Notes under the pieces: generated by a model | The model's input: only the letters and a program-made list of their open reading frames with translations | Told to the model about the DNA's origin: nothing | The model's database searches: none | Part shown: positions 35,810 to 48,091 of the stretch, one piece after another | Layout of the letters: each line of letters opens with the position of its first letter | Numbering within the stretch: the stretch's first letter is position 1 | Program-made: the position numbers and the translations under genes | Assembly (NCBI RefSeq): GCF_013372285.1 | Contig: NZ_CP054301.1 | Coordinates: 4,004,723 to 4,068,722, forward strand | Source of the DNA: Marinomonas primoryensis | GTDB taxonomy: Bacteria > Pseudomonadota > Gammaproteobacteria > Pseudomonadales > Marinomonadaceae | DNA: 64,000 nucleotides | Reading direction: 5' to 3'

Positions 35810-37027
35810 ATGGCTTTTGATCCTTCATCGCTTCGTCACCTTTTTCCTATTTTGTCGCTGCAGGCCTACGATCATCCTTTGACCTATTTGGATAACGCAG
35901 CCACTACGCAAAAGCCGCTACCTGTATTGGATGCCATTCAAGATTACTATCGAAACACCAACGCCAATGTTCATCGCGGCGCACACTTCCTCAGCGATCG
36001 AGCAACCAATCGTTTTGAACAAGCACGAGACACCGTTGCGCGCTTTATCAATGCACCTGAGCAAAGTCATATTATTTGGACAAAAGGTGCCACAGAAGCC
36101 ATTAATATGGTGGCCTTTGGCTTAGAACATCTGTTGGAAGAAGGTGATGAAATCCTTATTACTAGCCTAGAACACCATGCGAATCTTGTTCCTTGGCAAC
36201 AATTGGCTTTTCGAACCGGCGCACGATTGCGCGTTTTACCATTAACCTCTAAGGGTGAATGGGAGTCGGAGTTCAGTCATTACTTCACCGATCGCACGCG
36301 TATTTTTGCCGCGACGCAAATATCCAATGCCATTGGCACCAGCACCCCACTGCAAACCATGCTTGATAATGCCAAGCTACAAGGCGCTTTTACTCTTGTA
36401 GATGGTGCTCAAGCCGTGGCGCACTATCCTATCGATATACAAGCACTAGACTGTGATTTTTATGTTTTCTCTGGCCACAAAATGTATGGGCCCACAGGCA
36501 TCGGCGTCTTATACGGAAAAAGTCATGCATTAGACGTTTTACTACCCTGCCAAACGGGCGGAGAAATGGTGCGTCATGTTTCGTACCAAGCGACAGAGTT
36601 CAATGTTTTACCCTATCGATTGGAAGCAGGGACACCGAACATCGAAGGTGCTATCGGTTTAGCGGCTGCGTGTGACTTTCTCAATATTCAAGATAGACCT
36701 GCGTTATTGGCGTGGGAACAATCCCTCGCTGCGCACGTTTATTTTCGCCTACATAAGGAAGGCGGTATCGATATTTACTCTCCCGAAAAAAACACCACGT
36801 TAGTATCATTAAGTGTACCCAATATTCATATTTTGGATTTGAATGCGTATCTAGATAGCCAAGGCATCGGTGTTCGTGCTGGGAGTCACTGTGCCCATCC
36901 TTTAATGGCACAACTCGGCGTTGCCGGTACGCTTCGTGCGTCATTTGCTTGTTACAACACCCTGGAAGAAGCTAACCGATTCTGCGATGTTCTGCTCGAC
37001 GCGATTGATATATTAGGAGATGAGTAA
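35810..37027 (+). CDS. csdA: Cysteine desulfurase CsdA (SufS/CsdA group)
   Basis: 405 residues, class V PLP enzyme that takes sulfur from cysteine. The N-terminal YLDNAATTQKP, the PLP Lys at about residue 224 (FSGHKMYGPTGIG) and the catalytic Cys at about 361 (RAGSHCAHPLM) are present. SufS and CsdA are hard to separate by sequence; the csdE-tcdA neighbours, and absence of other suf genes, support CsdA. The stop overlaps the csdE ATG by 1 nt. It supplies persulfide to CsdE. Confidence 0.9.
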   Translation: MAFDPSSLRHLFPILSLQAYDHPLTYLDNAATTQKPLPVLDAIQDYYRNTNANVHRGAHFLSDRATNRFEQARDTVARFINAPEQSHIIWTKGATEAINMVAFGLEHLLEEGDEILITSLEHHANLVPWQQLAFRTGARLRVLPLTSKGEWESEFSHYFTDRTRIFAATQISNAIGTSTPLQTMLDNAKLQGAFTLVDGAQAVAHYPIDIQALDCDFYVFSGHKMYGPTGIGVLYGKSHALDVLLPCQTGGEMVRHVSYQATEFNVLPYRLEAGTPNIEGAIGLAAACDFLNIQDRPALLAWEQSLAAHVYFRLHKEGGIDIYSPEKNTTLVSLSVPNIHILDLNAYLDSQGIGVRAGSHCAHPLMAQLGVAGTLRASFACYNTLEEANRFCDVLLDAIDILGDE

Positions 37028-37425
37028 TGAACAACTCGAACCAGACACTAACCATAAAAGAACAGCTGCAAGCTTGCCGCAGCAAAGAAGAAACGTTTAA
37101 AATCTTGGTTACCTTGAGCAAAACATTGCCGCGACTATCATCGGAAGAAAAAACCGAAGAGAACAAGGTGAAAGGCTGCGAAAGCGCCGTCTGGCTTATC
37201 GTCGAAGAATCAAACGGTATCCGTCACTTCAACGCCGACAGCGACGCCAAACTGATGCGTGGAGTCCTTGTCGCGATATTGAGCTTGGTAGAAGGAAAAA
37301 GCGTAGAAAACATTCAGAAAATAAACCTTAAATCTGAATTAGCAGCACTGAATCTCACCAGTTATCTGACGAGTTCAAGAACCAATGGGGTATTGGCTAT
37401 TTTATCTCAACTTCAGCAGCCTTAA
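37027..37425 (+). CDS. csdE: Sulfur acceptor protein CsdE (SufE family)
   Basis: 132 residues. The sulfur-accepting Cys51 is in VKGCESAVWL, the hallmark of SufE/CsdE. It receives persulfide sulfur from CsdA and hands it on; in E. coli CsdE interacts with CsdL/TcdA, encoded next here. Translation is coupled to csdA (TAATG). The 3' end overlaps the convergent tcdA coding sequence by 29 nt. Confidence 0.92.
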   Translation: MNNSNQTLTIKEQLQACRSKEETFKILVTLSKTLPRLSSEEKTEENKVKGCESAVWLIVEESNGIRHFNADSDAKLMRGVLVAILSLVEGKSVENIQKINLKSELAALNLTSYLTSSRTNGVLAILSQLQQP

Positions 37426-38188
37426 TCAGCTTATCCAATACTCTCGATACCGCCACAAAACCAAAAGTCGCCGTTACTGCGGTACTGGCACCAAAGCCCG
37501 TATCGCAGTTCATTTTAGTTTCTGTGTCCCCTTTCAATCTTTGCTTAGAGACGGTTCCGTCACCTTGCGGATAATTCAATTGCTCGATGGAAAACACACA
37601 TTCAATGTAAAAACGCCTTTTGGTATTTCGGCTGAAATTATAATAACGACGTAGAAAATTGCGTAGGTTAGCCGCTAATGGATCACCAACGGTTTTAGCC
37701 AGATCGGCCGTCTGAATTTTAGTCGGGTCGGTTTGCCCGCCGGCACCACCAATCGTAATAACAGAACGCTTATTGCTCTTACACCACGCCATTAGAGCGG
37801 CTTTTGGTTTGATACTGTCAATGCAATCAATAATATAATCAAATGGCTCAGCGAGGAGCTCAGACATGTTGTCGGCAGTTGCAAAGTCTTCTATCGAAGT
37901 GATTTCACAGTTCGGGTTTATTTGTTTAACTCTTTGAGTCATTACATCGACTTTAGATTCACCAATAGTGTCACTTAGAGCATGTATCTGACGATTTGTA
38001 TTGGTAACGCAAATGTCATCCATGTCGATTAGTGTAATTTTTCCGATACCTGAACGAGCTAAAGCTTCTGCTGCCCAAGAACCTACACCACCAATACCAA
38101 TGACACACACATGAGCTTGAGAAAAAATCTCATAGGCTGCGTCTCCATACAAACGCCGAATACCACCAAACCGTTGTTCGTCTGTCAC
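37397..38188 (-). CDS. tcdA: tRNA threonylcarbamoyladenosine dehydratase TcdA (CsdL)
   Basis: 263 residues. An E1-like/ThiF-fold enzyme with the ATP-binding motif VIGIGGVGSWAAEALARSGIG, LIDMDDICVTNTNRQIHAL, and a DYIIDCIDS segment. It cyclises t6A37 in tRNA to ct6A using ATP. The start is GTG at 38188, behind a strong GAGGAG; the frame remains open to 38272 but the extra residues do not fit the family, whose N-terminus begins just before QRFGG. It is convergent with csdE and overlaps it by 29 nt. Confidence 0.92.
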   Translation of the reverse strand: MTDEQRFGGIRRLYGDAAYEIFSQAHVCVIGIGGVGSWAAEALARSGIGKITLIDMDDICVTNTNRQIHALSDTIGESKVDVMTQRVKQINPNCEITSIEDFATADNMSELLAEPFDYIIDCIDSIKPKAALMAWCKSNKRSVITIGGAGGQTDPTKIQTADLAKTVGDPLAANLRNFLRRYYNFSRNTKRRFYIECVFSIEQLNYPQGDGTVSKQRLKGDTETKMNCDTGFGASTAVTATFGFVAVSRVLDKLIKAAEVEIK

Positions 38189-38282
38189 TTTTCTCTCCTC
38201 ACAGGGAGATCGCCCTGCGCTTTTTCTTTCAATAAGTGTATTCTTTGACTCTGTAAACATACTGACATGCACAGTGAGCCTT

Positions 38283-39023
38283 ATGATTGAGCAAGCTTTT
38301 GAACAACTCGGTTTAACGCCAAGAGAAACTCAACTTTACCAAACTCTATTAAAACTCGGCCCTTCTTCTATTCGGGATATTGCCGAACACAGTGGTATCA
38401 ACCGAGGAACGGCTTACGAATCCCTAAAACAGTTACAGGGTAAAGGGGTTGTTAGTTATTTTCCTAAAGGAAAACGCCGCTTTTTTAGCGCTGAAAATCC
38501 CGATATTTTACTGAATTTAGCGGAAGAAAAACGCAACCGCCTCGACAAAACCATCGAAAACCTGAAGAACACCATCATTCCTAACTTGCATCAGCAGCAG
38601 CCAGAGTATCATCAGACCAATGTGCGTTATTACGAGGGCGATGATGGCATTGAATGGGTATTACGCGATATTTTAAACGTCGTATCCGAACAAGACCATA
38701 AAGAATATTGCGTATTTTCGTCTAAGCCGATTCGTCCCTTTTTGTATCGTCCTTTTCCAAACTACACAAAACAACGTGTCAAACTGGGAATTAATGTAAA
38801 AGTCATCGCGCTGGGTGATGGCGGCGAAGAAGCAGAATTATCAGAACGTAAGTGGATTAAAACAGAAGGCGCTGTGGACGCGAGCTACATCGCAATTTAC
38901 CCACCTAAATGTGCAATCATCTCATTGGCAAGTAACAACTTTCCTTCCGCTGTCGTATTAGAATCCAAAGACATCGCCAAAGCCCAGCAAATTATCTTCG
39001 ATACACTGTGGAAAATGCTTTAA
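38283..39023 (+). CDS. TrmB-like transcriptional regulator
   Basis: 246 residues from the ATG at 38283; a GTG at 38274 in frame is an alternative. The N-terminal winged helix (LGLTPRETQLYQTLLKLGPSSIRDIAEHSGINRG, in two parts) matches the TrmB family, which is commonest in archaea. A predicted coiled coil lies at about residues 85-105, and a larger C-terminal effector domain follows (YEGDDGIEWVLRDIL, VKVIALGDGGEEAELS). It is probably a cytoplasmic one-component regulator. Target and ligand unknown. It is convergent with the atp operon and shares its terminator. Confidence 0.75.
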   Translation: MIEQAFEQLGLTPRETQLYQTLLKLGPSSIRDIAEHSGINRGTAYESLKQLQGKGVVSYFPKGKRRFFSAENPDILLNLAEEKRNRLDKTIENLKNTIIPNLHQQQPEYHQTNVRYYEGDDGIEWVLRDILNVVSEQDHKEYCVFSSKPIRPFLYRPFPNYTKQRVKLGINVKVIALGDGGEEAELSERKWIKTEGAVDASYIAIYPPKCAIISLASNNFPSAVVLESKDIAKAQQIIFDTLWKML

Positions 39024-39052
39024 ATCAGCAAATTAAAGAAGTGTAAGACAAT

Positions 39053-39080
39053 AAAAAAGCAGCCCTTAGGCTGCTTTTTT
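39053..39080. terminator. Bidirectional terminator of the atp operon and TrmB-like gene
   Basis: AAAAAAGCAGCC/GGCTGCTTTTTT, a perfect 12-bp stem with a CTTA tetraloop. It ends both convergent transcription units. Confidence 0.95.
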
Positions 39081-39105
39081 TGACTTTCAAACTCAACATT
39101 ACCGC

Positions 39106-39525
39106 TTATTTGTTATTGCGGAACTGTTGAATAGTACGCAAACGGGCCATAGCTTGCACTAGTTCCGCTGTCGCACGAGTGTAGTCGACGTCAGGTTTTT
39201 GGTCAGCCAAAAGCTCTCTTGCGTGTTCCTGAGCTTTTAGTGCCGCCTCTTCGTCCAGATCTCTTGCACGAGTGGCTGTATTAGCCAAGACGGTGACGCG
39301 GTGCGGTTGAACTTCTAGGAAGCCACCGGACACGAAGATAAACTCTTCGTCACCATTTTCTTTAACCACACGAACAGGGCCTGCTTTCAGAGTCGTCAAC
39401 AATGGCGCGTGACCAGGCATAATACCTAGATCGCCATAGCTGCCTGCAGCCACAAGAGATTGAACCGTACCGGAAAAAATCTCTTGCTCAGCGCTTACGA
39501 TATCGCAGTGTACTGTGATAGCCAT
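39106..39525 (-). CDS. atpC: ATP synthase F1 epsilon subunit
   Basis: 139 residues. N-terminal beta-sandwich ([38 protein letters not shown]) and C-terminal helical hairpin rich in Ala/Arg, which can inhibit ATP hydrolysis. Last gene of the atp operon, followed by the shared terminator. Confidence 0.97.
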   Translation of the reverse strand: MAITVHCDIVSAEQEIFSGTVQSLVAAGSYGDLGIMPGHAPLLTTLKAGPVRVVKENGDEEFIFVSGGFLEVQPHRVTVLANTATRARDLDEEAALKAQEHARELLADQKPDVDYTRATAELVQAMARLRTIQQFRNNK

Positions 39526-39588
39526 AAGTTGCCTCTCTTAGTCATACTTAGTAAAAGTGCCTTACAGCACTTTTACTACGTGTGATGG

Positions 39589-40977
<1,389 letters not shown>

Positions 40978-40994
40978 TTAAATACCTAAATACC

Positions 40995-41855
40995 TTAAAC
41001 CGCTGCCGCGCCGCTGACTATCTCAGAAATTTCCTGAGTAATCGCTGCTTGACGAGCCTTGTTGTACACCAACTGCAATTCATCAATGATATCGCCGGCG
41101 TTGTCCGTTGCGTTTTTCATCGCAAGCATACGAGATGCTTGTTCACACGCAATGTTTTCAACGACTGACTGATATACTTGAGATTCAATATAGCGAACCA
41201 ATAATTCGTTTAAAATTTCAACGGCTTCTGGCTCATAAATGTAATCCCAGTGGTGCTGTAACTCTGTATTCTCTTCCGCTTTCAGTGGCAAAAGTTGCTC
41301 AACCGTTGGTACCTGAGTCATCGTATTCACGAACTCATTAGAAACCACATACAAACGATCAATGCGACCTTCGTCAAATGCGTCTAGCATCACCTTTACA
41401 CTACCGACTAAGTCGTCAGCTTTGGGTGCATCACCTAAACCGGTGAACGCTGCTGTTACATTTCCGCCGTAGTTACGAAAGAATGAAACGGCTTTACCGC
41501 CAATGGCACAGATGTCGATTTCAACACCCGTATCAGCGAACTGCTTCATATCTTTAATGGCTTTTTTGAACACGTTAACGTTCAAACCACCACATAAACC
41601 ACGATCAGAAGAGATTACGATATAACCAACACGATTCGCCTCACGTTCGGTAAGGTAACGGTGTTTATACTCAGGATTCGCGTTGGCCAAATGACCAACT
41701 ACTTGGCGAATTCGTTCCGCATACGGACGAGAAGCGGCCATACGATCCTGAGCTTTACGCGTTTTACTAGCAGCTACTTTTTCCATAGCACGAGTAATTT
41801 TACGCGTATTGTTAATGCTCGAAATCTGAGTACGTATCTCTTTTCCGACTGCCAT
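40995..41855 (-). CDS. atpG: ATP synthase F1 gamma subunit
   Basis: 286 residues, the rotor shaft. The N-terminal helix ([20 protein letters not shown]) and the C-terminal [20 protein letters not shown] helix, which form the coiled coil inside the alpha3-beta3 ring, are both conserved. It lies between atpA and atpD. Confidence 0.98.
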   Translation of the reverse strand: MAVGKEIRTQISSINNTRKITRAMEKVAASKTRKAQDRMAASRPYAERIRQVVGHLANANPEYKHRYLTEREANRVGYIVISSDRGLCGGLNVNVFKKAIKDMKQFADTGVEIDICAIGGKAVSFFRNYGGNVTAAFTGLGDAPKADDLVGSVKVMLDAFDEGRIDRLYVVSNEFVNTMTQVPTVEQLLPLKAEENTELQHHWDYIYEPEAVEILNELLVRYIESQVYQSVVENIACEQASRMLAMKNATDNAGDIIDELQLVYNKARQAAITQEISEIVSGAAAV

Positions 41856-41940
41856 AATAGAACTGCCCTTGTGAGAATGTTATTTCACAAACTGCAAGAA
41901 AGTGGTGACAGGCTAGATTAGTAGCTTGTCACCAAAGTCA

Positions 41941-43485
41941 TTACCAAGTTTGCGTCGCTTTAAACTTCTCGATTGCCGCTTTAAGTGTCGCTTCAATCTC
42001 GCCGTTAAAATTACCAGTTTTGTTGATGTCAGCCATAAGATCAGCGTGTTCGCTGTTCATATAACCTAACAATGCTGTTTCAAAACTACCAATTTTGCTT
42101 GTTTCAACATCTACAAGGAAGCCATCATTAGCAGCGTAAAGAACTACGCCCATATCAGCTACAGCCATAGGAGAGAACTGCTTTTGTTTCATCAGTTCAG
42201 TAACCTGTTTACCGTGCTCTAGCTGCTTACGAGTCGCTTCGTCTAGGTCAGATGCGAACTGAGCGAAAGCCGCCAATTCACGATACTGAGCCAAAGCAAG
42301 ACGAATACCACCGCCAAGTTTTTTGACAATCTTAGTTTGAGCTGCACCACCAACACGAGAAACCGAAATACCGGCGTTCATCGCTGGACGAATACCCGCA
42401 TTAAACGAGCTCGTTTCCAAGAATATCTGACCATCTGTGATGGAGATAACGTTGGTTGGTACGAATGCAGATACGTCACCACCTTGTGTCTCGATGATTG
42501 GCAACGCAGTCAAAGAACCGGTTTTGCCTTTCACTTCACCATTGGTGAATTTCTCAACATACTCAACGTTTACACGAGAAGCACGCTCAAGAAGACGAGA
42601 GTGAAGATAGAATACATCACCTGGGTAAGCTTCACGACCTGGTGGACGACGAAGAAGCAAAGAGATCTGACGGTAAGCCCAAGCTTGCTTGGTCAAATCA
42701 TCATAAATGATCAAAGCGTCTTCACCGCGGTCACGGAAGTATTCACCCATAGTACAACCAGTGTATGGCGCTAGGTAAAGCATCGCCGCTGGATCAGAAG
42801 CACCAGCCGCTACCACTGTGGTGTAACTCATTGCACCCGCTTCTTCAAGCTTACGTACAACGTTGGCAATAGTAGATTGTTTCTGACCAATCGCTACGTA
42901 CACACACTTAATGCCACTGTCTTTCTGCGCAATAATGGTGTCAATAGCCAACGCCGTTTTACCAATTTGACGGTCACCGATGATCAACTCACGTTGACCG
43001 CGACCAATTGGTACCATGGCATCAATGGCTTTGTAACCAGTCTGGATAGGTTGATCAACTGACTGACGTTCGATAACGCCTGGTGCCACTTTTTCAACTT
43101 TATCCGTTAATTTTGCATTGATATCGCCTTTGCCGTCGATTGGGTTACCCAATGCGTCAACAACACGACCAAGCAATTCAGGACCGATTGGAACTTCCAA
43201 TATACGACCGGTACATTTAACTTTTTGACCTTCTACAAGGTCTTGGTATTTACCTAGTACTACCGCACCTACAGAGTCACGCTCTAGGTTCAAAGCAATA
43301 CCATAAACACCACCGGAGAATTCAATCATTTCTCCGTACATAACATCTGCCAAACCGTGAACCAGAACGATACCGTCTGCTACACTGACAATTGTGCCCT
43401 CATTTTGGGCATCAGAAGTGACATCGAGATTCTCGATGCGCTTCTTGATAATCTCGCTGATCTCAGATGGATTCAGTTGCTGCAT
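41941..43485 (-). CDS. atpA: ATP synthase F1 alpha subunit
   Basis: 514 residues. Non-catalytic nucleotide-binding subunit with Walker [32 protein letters not shown], and the arginine-finger region [10 protein letters not shown]. Normal length. It is 85 nt before atpG on the transcript. Confidence 0.99.
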   Translation of the reverse strand: MQQLNPSEISEIIKKRIENLDVTSDAQNEGTIVSVADGIVLVHGLADVMYGEMIEFSGGVYGIALNLERDSVGAVVLGKYQDLVEGQKVKCTGRILEVPIGPELLGRVVDALGNPIDGKGDINAKLTDKVEKVAPGVIERQSVDQPIQTGYKAIDAMVPIGRGQRELIIGDRQIGKTALAIDTIIAQKDSGIKCVYVAIGQKQSTIANVVRKLEEAGAMSYTTVVAAGASDPAAMLYLAPYTGCTMGEYFRDRGEDALIIYDDLTKQAWAYRQISLLLRRPPGREAYPGDVFYLHSRLLERASRVNVEYVEKFTNGEVKGKTGSLTALPIIETQGGDVSAFVPTNVISITDGQIFLETSSFNAGIRPAMNAGISVSRVGGAAQTKIVKKLGGGIRLALAQYRELAAFAQFASDLDEATRKQLEHGKQVTELMKQKQFSPMAVADMGVVLYAANDGFLVDVETSKIGSFETALLGYMNSEHADLMADINKTGNFNGEIEATLKAAIEKFKATQTW

Positions 43486-43523
43486 GCTAAATTCCTCAAC
43501 CCTGTTTTCGATTTAACGAAACA

Positions 43524-44060
43524 CTAGGAGTTTATCGCCTCGGACAGTTTCGCCAGTTTACCGCGAACTGAACCGTCGATGATTAAGTCACCTGTACGGA
43601 TAACCACGCCACCAAGCAGGCTCGCGTCTGTTGCATTGGTTAGGTTGATAGTACGATCCAACCTTTTCGCCAATGCTGCGGCCAATGCTTGTGCCTGTTC
43701 TGCTGATAATTCAAAAGCAGAGGTAAATTCAACATCCACTGCTTTTTCAAAATTCAGTTTGAACTGTTGATATAACACAGAGATCGCTGGAATAAGCGTC
43801 AAACGCTTTTTCTCAGCTAGGGCTAGCAAAAATGCTTTGCCCTGCTCTGTTGTTACTTCCGCACAAACGTCCGCTAGAGCGTTTGCCTTCTCTTCCGCAC
43901 TAAAAGCTGGATTTCCAAGTGCCACCTTAAGCTTAGATTCCACTGTTACAGCGGCTAATATGCTCAGCATATCAGCCCATTCTGTAACGTGGCCTTGCTC
44001 ACGGGCAACTTCGAAAGCTGCTCTAGCGTACGGTCGCGCGACTGTTTTTAGTTCAGCCAT
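43524..44060 (-). CDS. atpH: ATP synthase F1 delta subunit
   Basis: 178 residues, peripheral stalk subunit linking F1 to subunit b. N-terminal ARPYARAAFEVAREQG and C-terminal DASLLGGVVIRTGDLIIDGS are family hallmarks. Follows atpF by 11 nt. Confidence 0.97.
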   Translation of the reverse strand: MAELKTVARPYARAAFEVAREQGHVTEWADMLSILAAVTVESKLKVALGNPAFSAEEKANALADVCAEVTTEQGKAFLLALAEKKRLTLIPAISVLYQQFKLNFEKAVDVEFTSAFELSAEQAQALAAALAKRLDRTINLTNATDASLLGGVVIRTGDLIIDGSVRGKLAKLSEAINS

Positions 44061-44071
44061 TAGACCCTCGC

Positions 44072-44542
44072 TTAAAGCTCTTTAGCGAGTTTTTCAACGA
44101 TCTCGCTATGTGCTTTTTCGTCAATAGTGGCTCCCAAAATCTTCTCGGCACCAGCAAAGGCAAGGACAGAAACTTGTGAACGCAATGCTTCTTTAGCACG
44201 CAATACATCTTGTTCTATCTCTGCTTGAGCTGCTTCGCGCAAGCGTTTGCCATCGGCAATTACTTGTTCGTTTGCTTCGTCGATAATTTGGTTCGCACGT
44301 TTGTTGGCTTGTTCAATAATCTCGGCCGCGTTCTCTTTACTTGCACGTAGAGTTTGAGAGGCTTGTTCTTGTGCCAACTCAAGATCACGTGAAGCACGGT
44401 TCGCTGCTTCCAAACCGTCTGCAATTTTTTTACTACGCTCTTCGAGCGCAGCAATTACTGGTGGCCACACGTATTTCATGCAGAACCAGACAAAAATGGC
44501 AAACGAGATAGCTTGGCCTAGAAGTGTGAGATTTAAGTTCAC
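44072..44542 (-). CDS. atpF: ATP synthase Fo b subunit
   Basis: 156 residues. A single N-terminal membrane helix ([20 protein letters not shown]) leads into a long charged helix that dimerises as the peripheral stalk. Only one b-type gene is present, as in other gammaproteobacteria. Confidence 0.98.
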   Translation of the reverse strand: MNLNLTLLGQAISFAIFVWFCMKYVWPPVIAALEERSKKIADGLEAANRASRDLELAQEQASQTLRASKENAAEIIEQANKRANQIIDEANEQVIADGKRLREAAQAEIEQDVLRAKEALRSQVSVLAFAGAEKILGATIDEKAHSEIVEKLAKEL

Positions 44543-44599
44543 GCTAATACCCTCGCTTTTAGTCGTTTAAAAATCATTCCCGCAGAATTTTGCAGAATA

Positions 44600-44881
<282 letters not shown>

Positions 44882-44922
44882 TTAGATAAGGTTTAAAAAA
44901 TATTACTTTAAAGAACACACTT

Positions 44923-45789
<867 letters not shown>

Positions 45790-45819
45790 TCAATGATTAA
45801 AATTCTATTCTCTATCGTA

Positions 45820-46227
45820 TTAAGTATTTCTTAGCACGATAGGACTGAGCCAATGACTCAAAATTGCGCCTCCAAAACCTGCAAAAAAAGCACCTGCAGC
45901 TAATGGTTTTATCAGAAGAAAAACCAGCGACAATAAAACCACTGTCATAGCCAACTTACCGGCTTCTCCTCGATAGAATGATCTAACAACATCTTTTGCT
46001 GGGCGGACACCCCTATAACCAAAAATCCGCCATGCCATATAAATACTGGGTAATATACTGGTCAATGCACCCAATATAAAAGAGTACCCATACAGACAAC
46101 CCGCAATGTAAAAAATTCCCAATGATACAAAAAGAGTTAAAAATAATTGTAACAAGAGAAAACGAAATACAGCCTTCTTTCTGGCGCTGATGATTGCACT
46201 CGCGCTTAACGGCTTATTTGTCTCCAT
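45820..46227 (-). CDS. atpI: ATP synthase accessory protein AtpI
   Basis: 135 residues with four predicted membrane helices, the AtpI size and position at the head of the atp operon. AtpI is thought to help c-ring assembly or magnesium supply; it is not part of the finished enzyme. GYRGVRPAKDVVRSFYRGEAG is a loop typical of gammaproteobacterial AtpI. A sigma70 promoter lies upstream. Confidence 0.9.
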   Translation of the reverse strand: METNKPLSASAIISARKKAVFRFLLLQLFLTLFVSLGIFYIAGCLYGYSFILGALTSILPSIYMAWRIFGYRGVRPAKDVVRSFYRGEAGKLAMTVVLLSLVFLLIKPLAAGAFFAGFGGAILSHWLSPIVLRNT

Positions 46228-46290
46228 TACCTAACTCTCTAGCTGCACTCTAAAAGTGCAATCAATGTGATGATTTACAAAATTCGAGGC

Positions 46291-46319
46291 ATTATATGGG
46301 TAATGGCGACTGTGTTCAA
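46291..46319 (-). promoter_or_regulatory. Sigma70 promoter of the atp operon
   Basis: Minus strand: -35 TTGAAC (46319-46314), 17-nt spacer, -10 TATAAT (46296-46291). It lies about 65 nt before the atpI ATG. Confidence 0.8.
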
Positions 46320-46388
46320 CTTAAACTAGACAGCAAGATCACTTTCAGAGCATCTTGTCTAAATAGAAAAGCTTCAATCATAATTACT

Positions 46389-47273
46389 TTATTTTCCGGT
46401 GAGTAGCTCACTAATCAAGAGCTCTAGGTGTTCAGGGTTACGATACTCAATGATAAGCTTACCTTTTCCTTTGGAGGAAGGCTGAATTTTAACAGCGGCA
46501 TTCATTTTTTGACTGATACGTTCAGCCTCTGCACTTAAATCAGGCAAGACAGGTTTACTATCTTCATTTTTTTCAATCACTTGAAAGTTTTTCACCAATC
46601 TTTCTGTCTCACGGACAGATAAAGATTTAGTCACAACTTGTGATGCTGCCTGGATTTGTTTGTCATGCTCTAACGGGAGTAACGCTCTAGCGTGACCCAT
46701 TTCAATATCGCCATGCTCTAATAAACGACGAACTTCGGGTGTTAATCCTAATAAACGCAATAAATTTGCCACGGTTGAACGTGATTTACCCACAGTATCA
46801 GCCACTTCTTGCTGCGTGAGGTGAAAATCCTCAACCAAACGCTGTAACGCTAACGCTTCTTCTACTGGGTTTAAGTCTTCACGCTGAATATTTTCGATCA
46901 ACGCCAATACGACCGCGTCGGCGTCTTCAACATGACGAACAATAACAGGTACTTGGGTTAAATCAGCTAATTTGGCAGCACGCCAACGACGTTCACCCGC
47001 AATAATTTCATATTGGTTATGACCACTGGGGCGGACTACAATAGGCTGCATAATACCTTGATTGCGAATCGACGATGCCAAGTCTTCTAATTGCGCAGGG
47101 TTCATGTCGCGACGAGGCTGAAATTTTCCTTTCGAAAGCCACTCGACAGGCAAGTAAGTCAGGCCTTTTATTTCTTCATTATTGGCGCCACGATCAACAT
47201 CGTGAGTCGCCGCCTTTTGCGGCGCTAATAATGCATCTAAGCCACGACCTAGACCTCTTTTTTTCATCGTCAT
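46389..47273 (-). CDS. parB: Chromosome-partitioning protein ParB
   Basis: 294 residues. N-terminal KKRGLGRGLDALL interacts with ParA. The CTPase/ParB core shows QPRRDMNPAQLEDLASSI and the GERRWRAAKLA motif, followed by the HTH TQQEVADTVGKSRSTVANLLRL and a C-terminal dimer domain. It binds parS centromere sites near the origin; I did not find a full 16-bp parS in the window. It follows parA by 47 nt. Confidence 0.96.
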   Translation of the reverse strand: MTMKKRGLGRGLDALLAPQKAATHDVDRGANNEEIKGLTYLPVEWLSKGKFQPRRDMNPAQLEDLASSIRNQGIMQPIVVRPSGHNQYEIIAGERRWRAAKLADLTQVPVIVRHVEDADAVVLALIENIQREDLNPVEEALALQRLVEDFHLTQQEVADTVGKSRSTVANLLRLLGLTPEVRRLLEHGDIEMGHARALLPLEHDKQIQAASQVVTKSLSVRETERLVKNFQVIEKNEDSKPVLPDLSAEAERISQKMNAAVKIQPSSKGKGKLIIEYRNPEHLELLISELLTGK

Positions 47274-47320
47274 TTCATTAACCCTAATTGGTATTATAAA
47301 TACGCTATATTAAGCAATCA

Positions 47321-48088
47321 TCACACAACAGTTTTTCGAATAAACTCACCCGCTAAAGCAAGATAAGCGATGGCGCCACGAGATTGTTTTTCATAGTGTA
47401 AAACAGGTAAGCCATAACTTGGCGATTCAGCTAAGCGAATATTTCGAGGTATAACTGTGTCGTAAACCTTATCCCCAAAATGCTTATGAAGCTGATTGGA
47501 AACATCGTGAGTTAAACTTGGACGAGGATCATACATGGTTCGTAGAATCCCTTCGACCACTAGCGATGGGTTTAACGCTTGAGTAATACGCTCTATGGTT
47601 TGCAGTAAGGCCGTTAACCCTTCTAAAGCGTAATATTCACACTGTACAGGAATAAGCACACCTTGAGAGGCGGCAAGCGCATTGACGGTTAACATGTTCA
47701 ATGCAGGAGGACAGTCAAGCAAGATAAAGTCAAAGTCATTATCGACTTCATACAAGCCTGCTCGTAGCCGTGTTTCTTTACTTGGTAAGTCTAATAAAAC
47801 AACTTCTGCACCAGTTAAATCACCATTAGCGGGTAATACCCAATAATCTCCAGGCATGGTTTTTTTCATGACTTCTTTTACGCCATGAGTGCCAATTAAT
47901 ACATCGTAAACACTGGTGTCTAATTCTTCTTTGGTCAAGCCACTTCCTGTCGTAGCGTTACCTTGCGGATCTAAATCAATTAATAAAACTCGGCGCTTCA
48001 TCGCCGCAAGAGAGGCCGCTAAATTGACACAGGTGGTGGTTTTACCAACACCACCTTTTTGGTTTGTAACTGCGATGATTCTTGCCAT
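47321..48088 (-). CDS. parA: Chromosome-partitioning ATPase ParA
   Basis: 255 residues. Deviant Walker A is QKGGVGKTTTCVNLAASLA, followed by LLIDLDPQGNATTG and LLDCPPALNMLTVNAL. A short Soj-type ParA without an N-terminal DNA-binding domain. It moves ParB-bound origins during segregation. It is tightly packed behind rsmG (3 nt). Confidence 0.97.
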   Translation of the reverse strand: MARIIAVTNQKGGVGKTTTCVNLAASLAAMKRRVLLIDLDPQGNATTGSGLTKEELDTSVYDVLIGTHGVKEVMKKTMPGDYWVLPANGDLTGAEVVLLDLPSKETRLRAGLYEVDNDFDFILLDCPPALNMLTVNALAASQGVLIPVQCEYYALEGLTALLQTIERITQALNPSLVVEGILRTMYDPRPSLTHDVSNQLHKHFGDKVYDTVIPRNIRLAESPSYGLPVLHYEKQSRGAIAYLALAGEFIRKTVV

Positions 48089-48091
48089 GCT

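Noticed and set aside
38189..38272. 28-residue N-terminal extension of TcdA to an upstream ATG
   Set aside because: The GTG at 38188 has a strong GAGGAG site and gives the family-length N-terminus; the extension would also abut the TrmB-like gene start.
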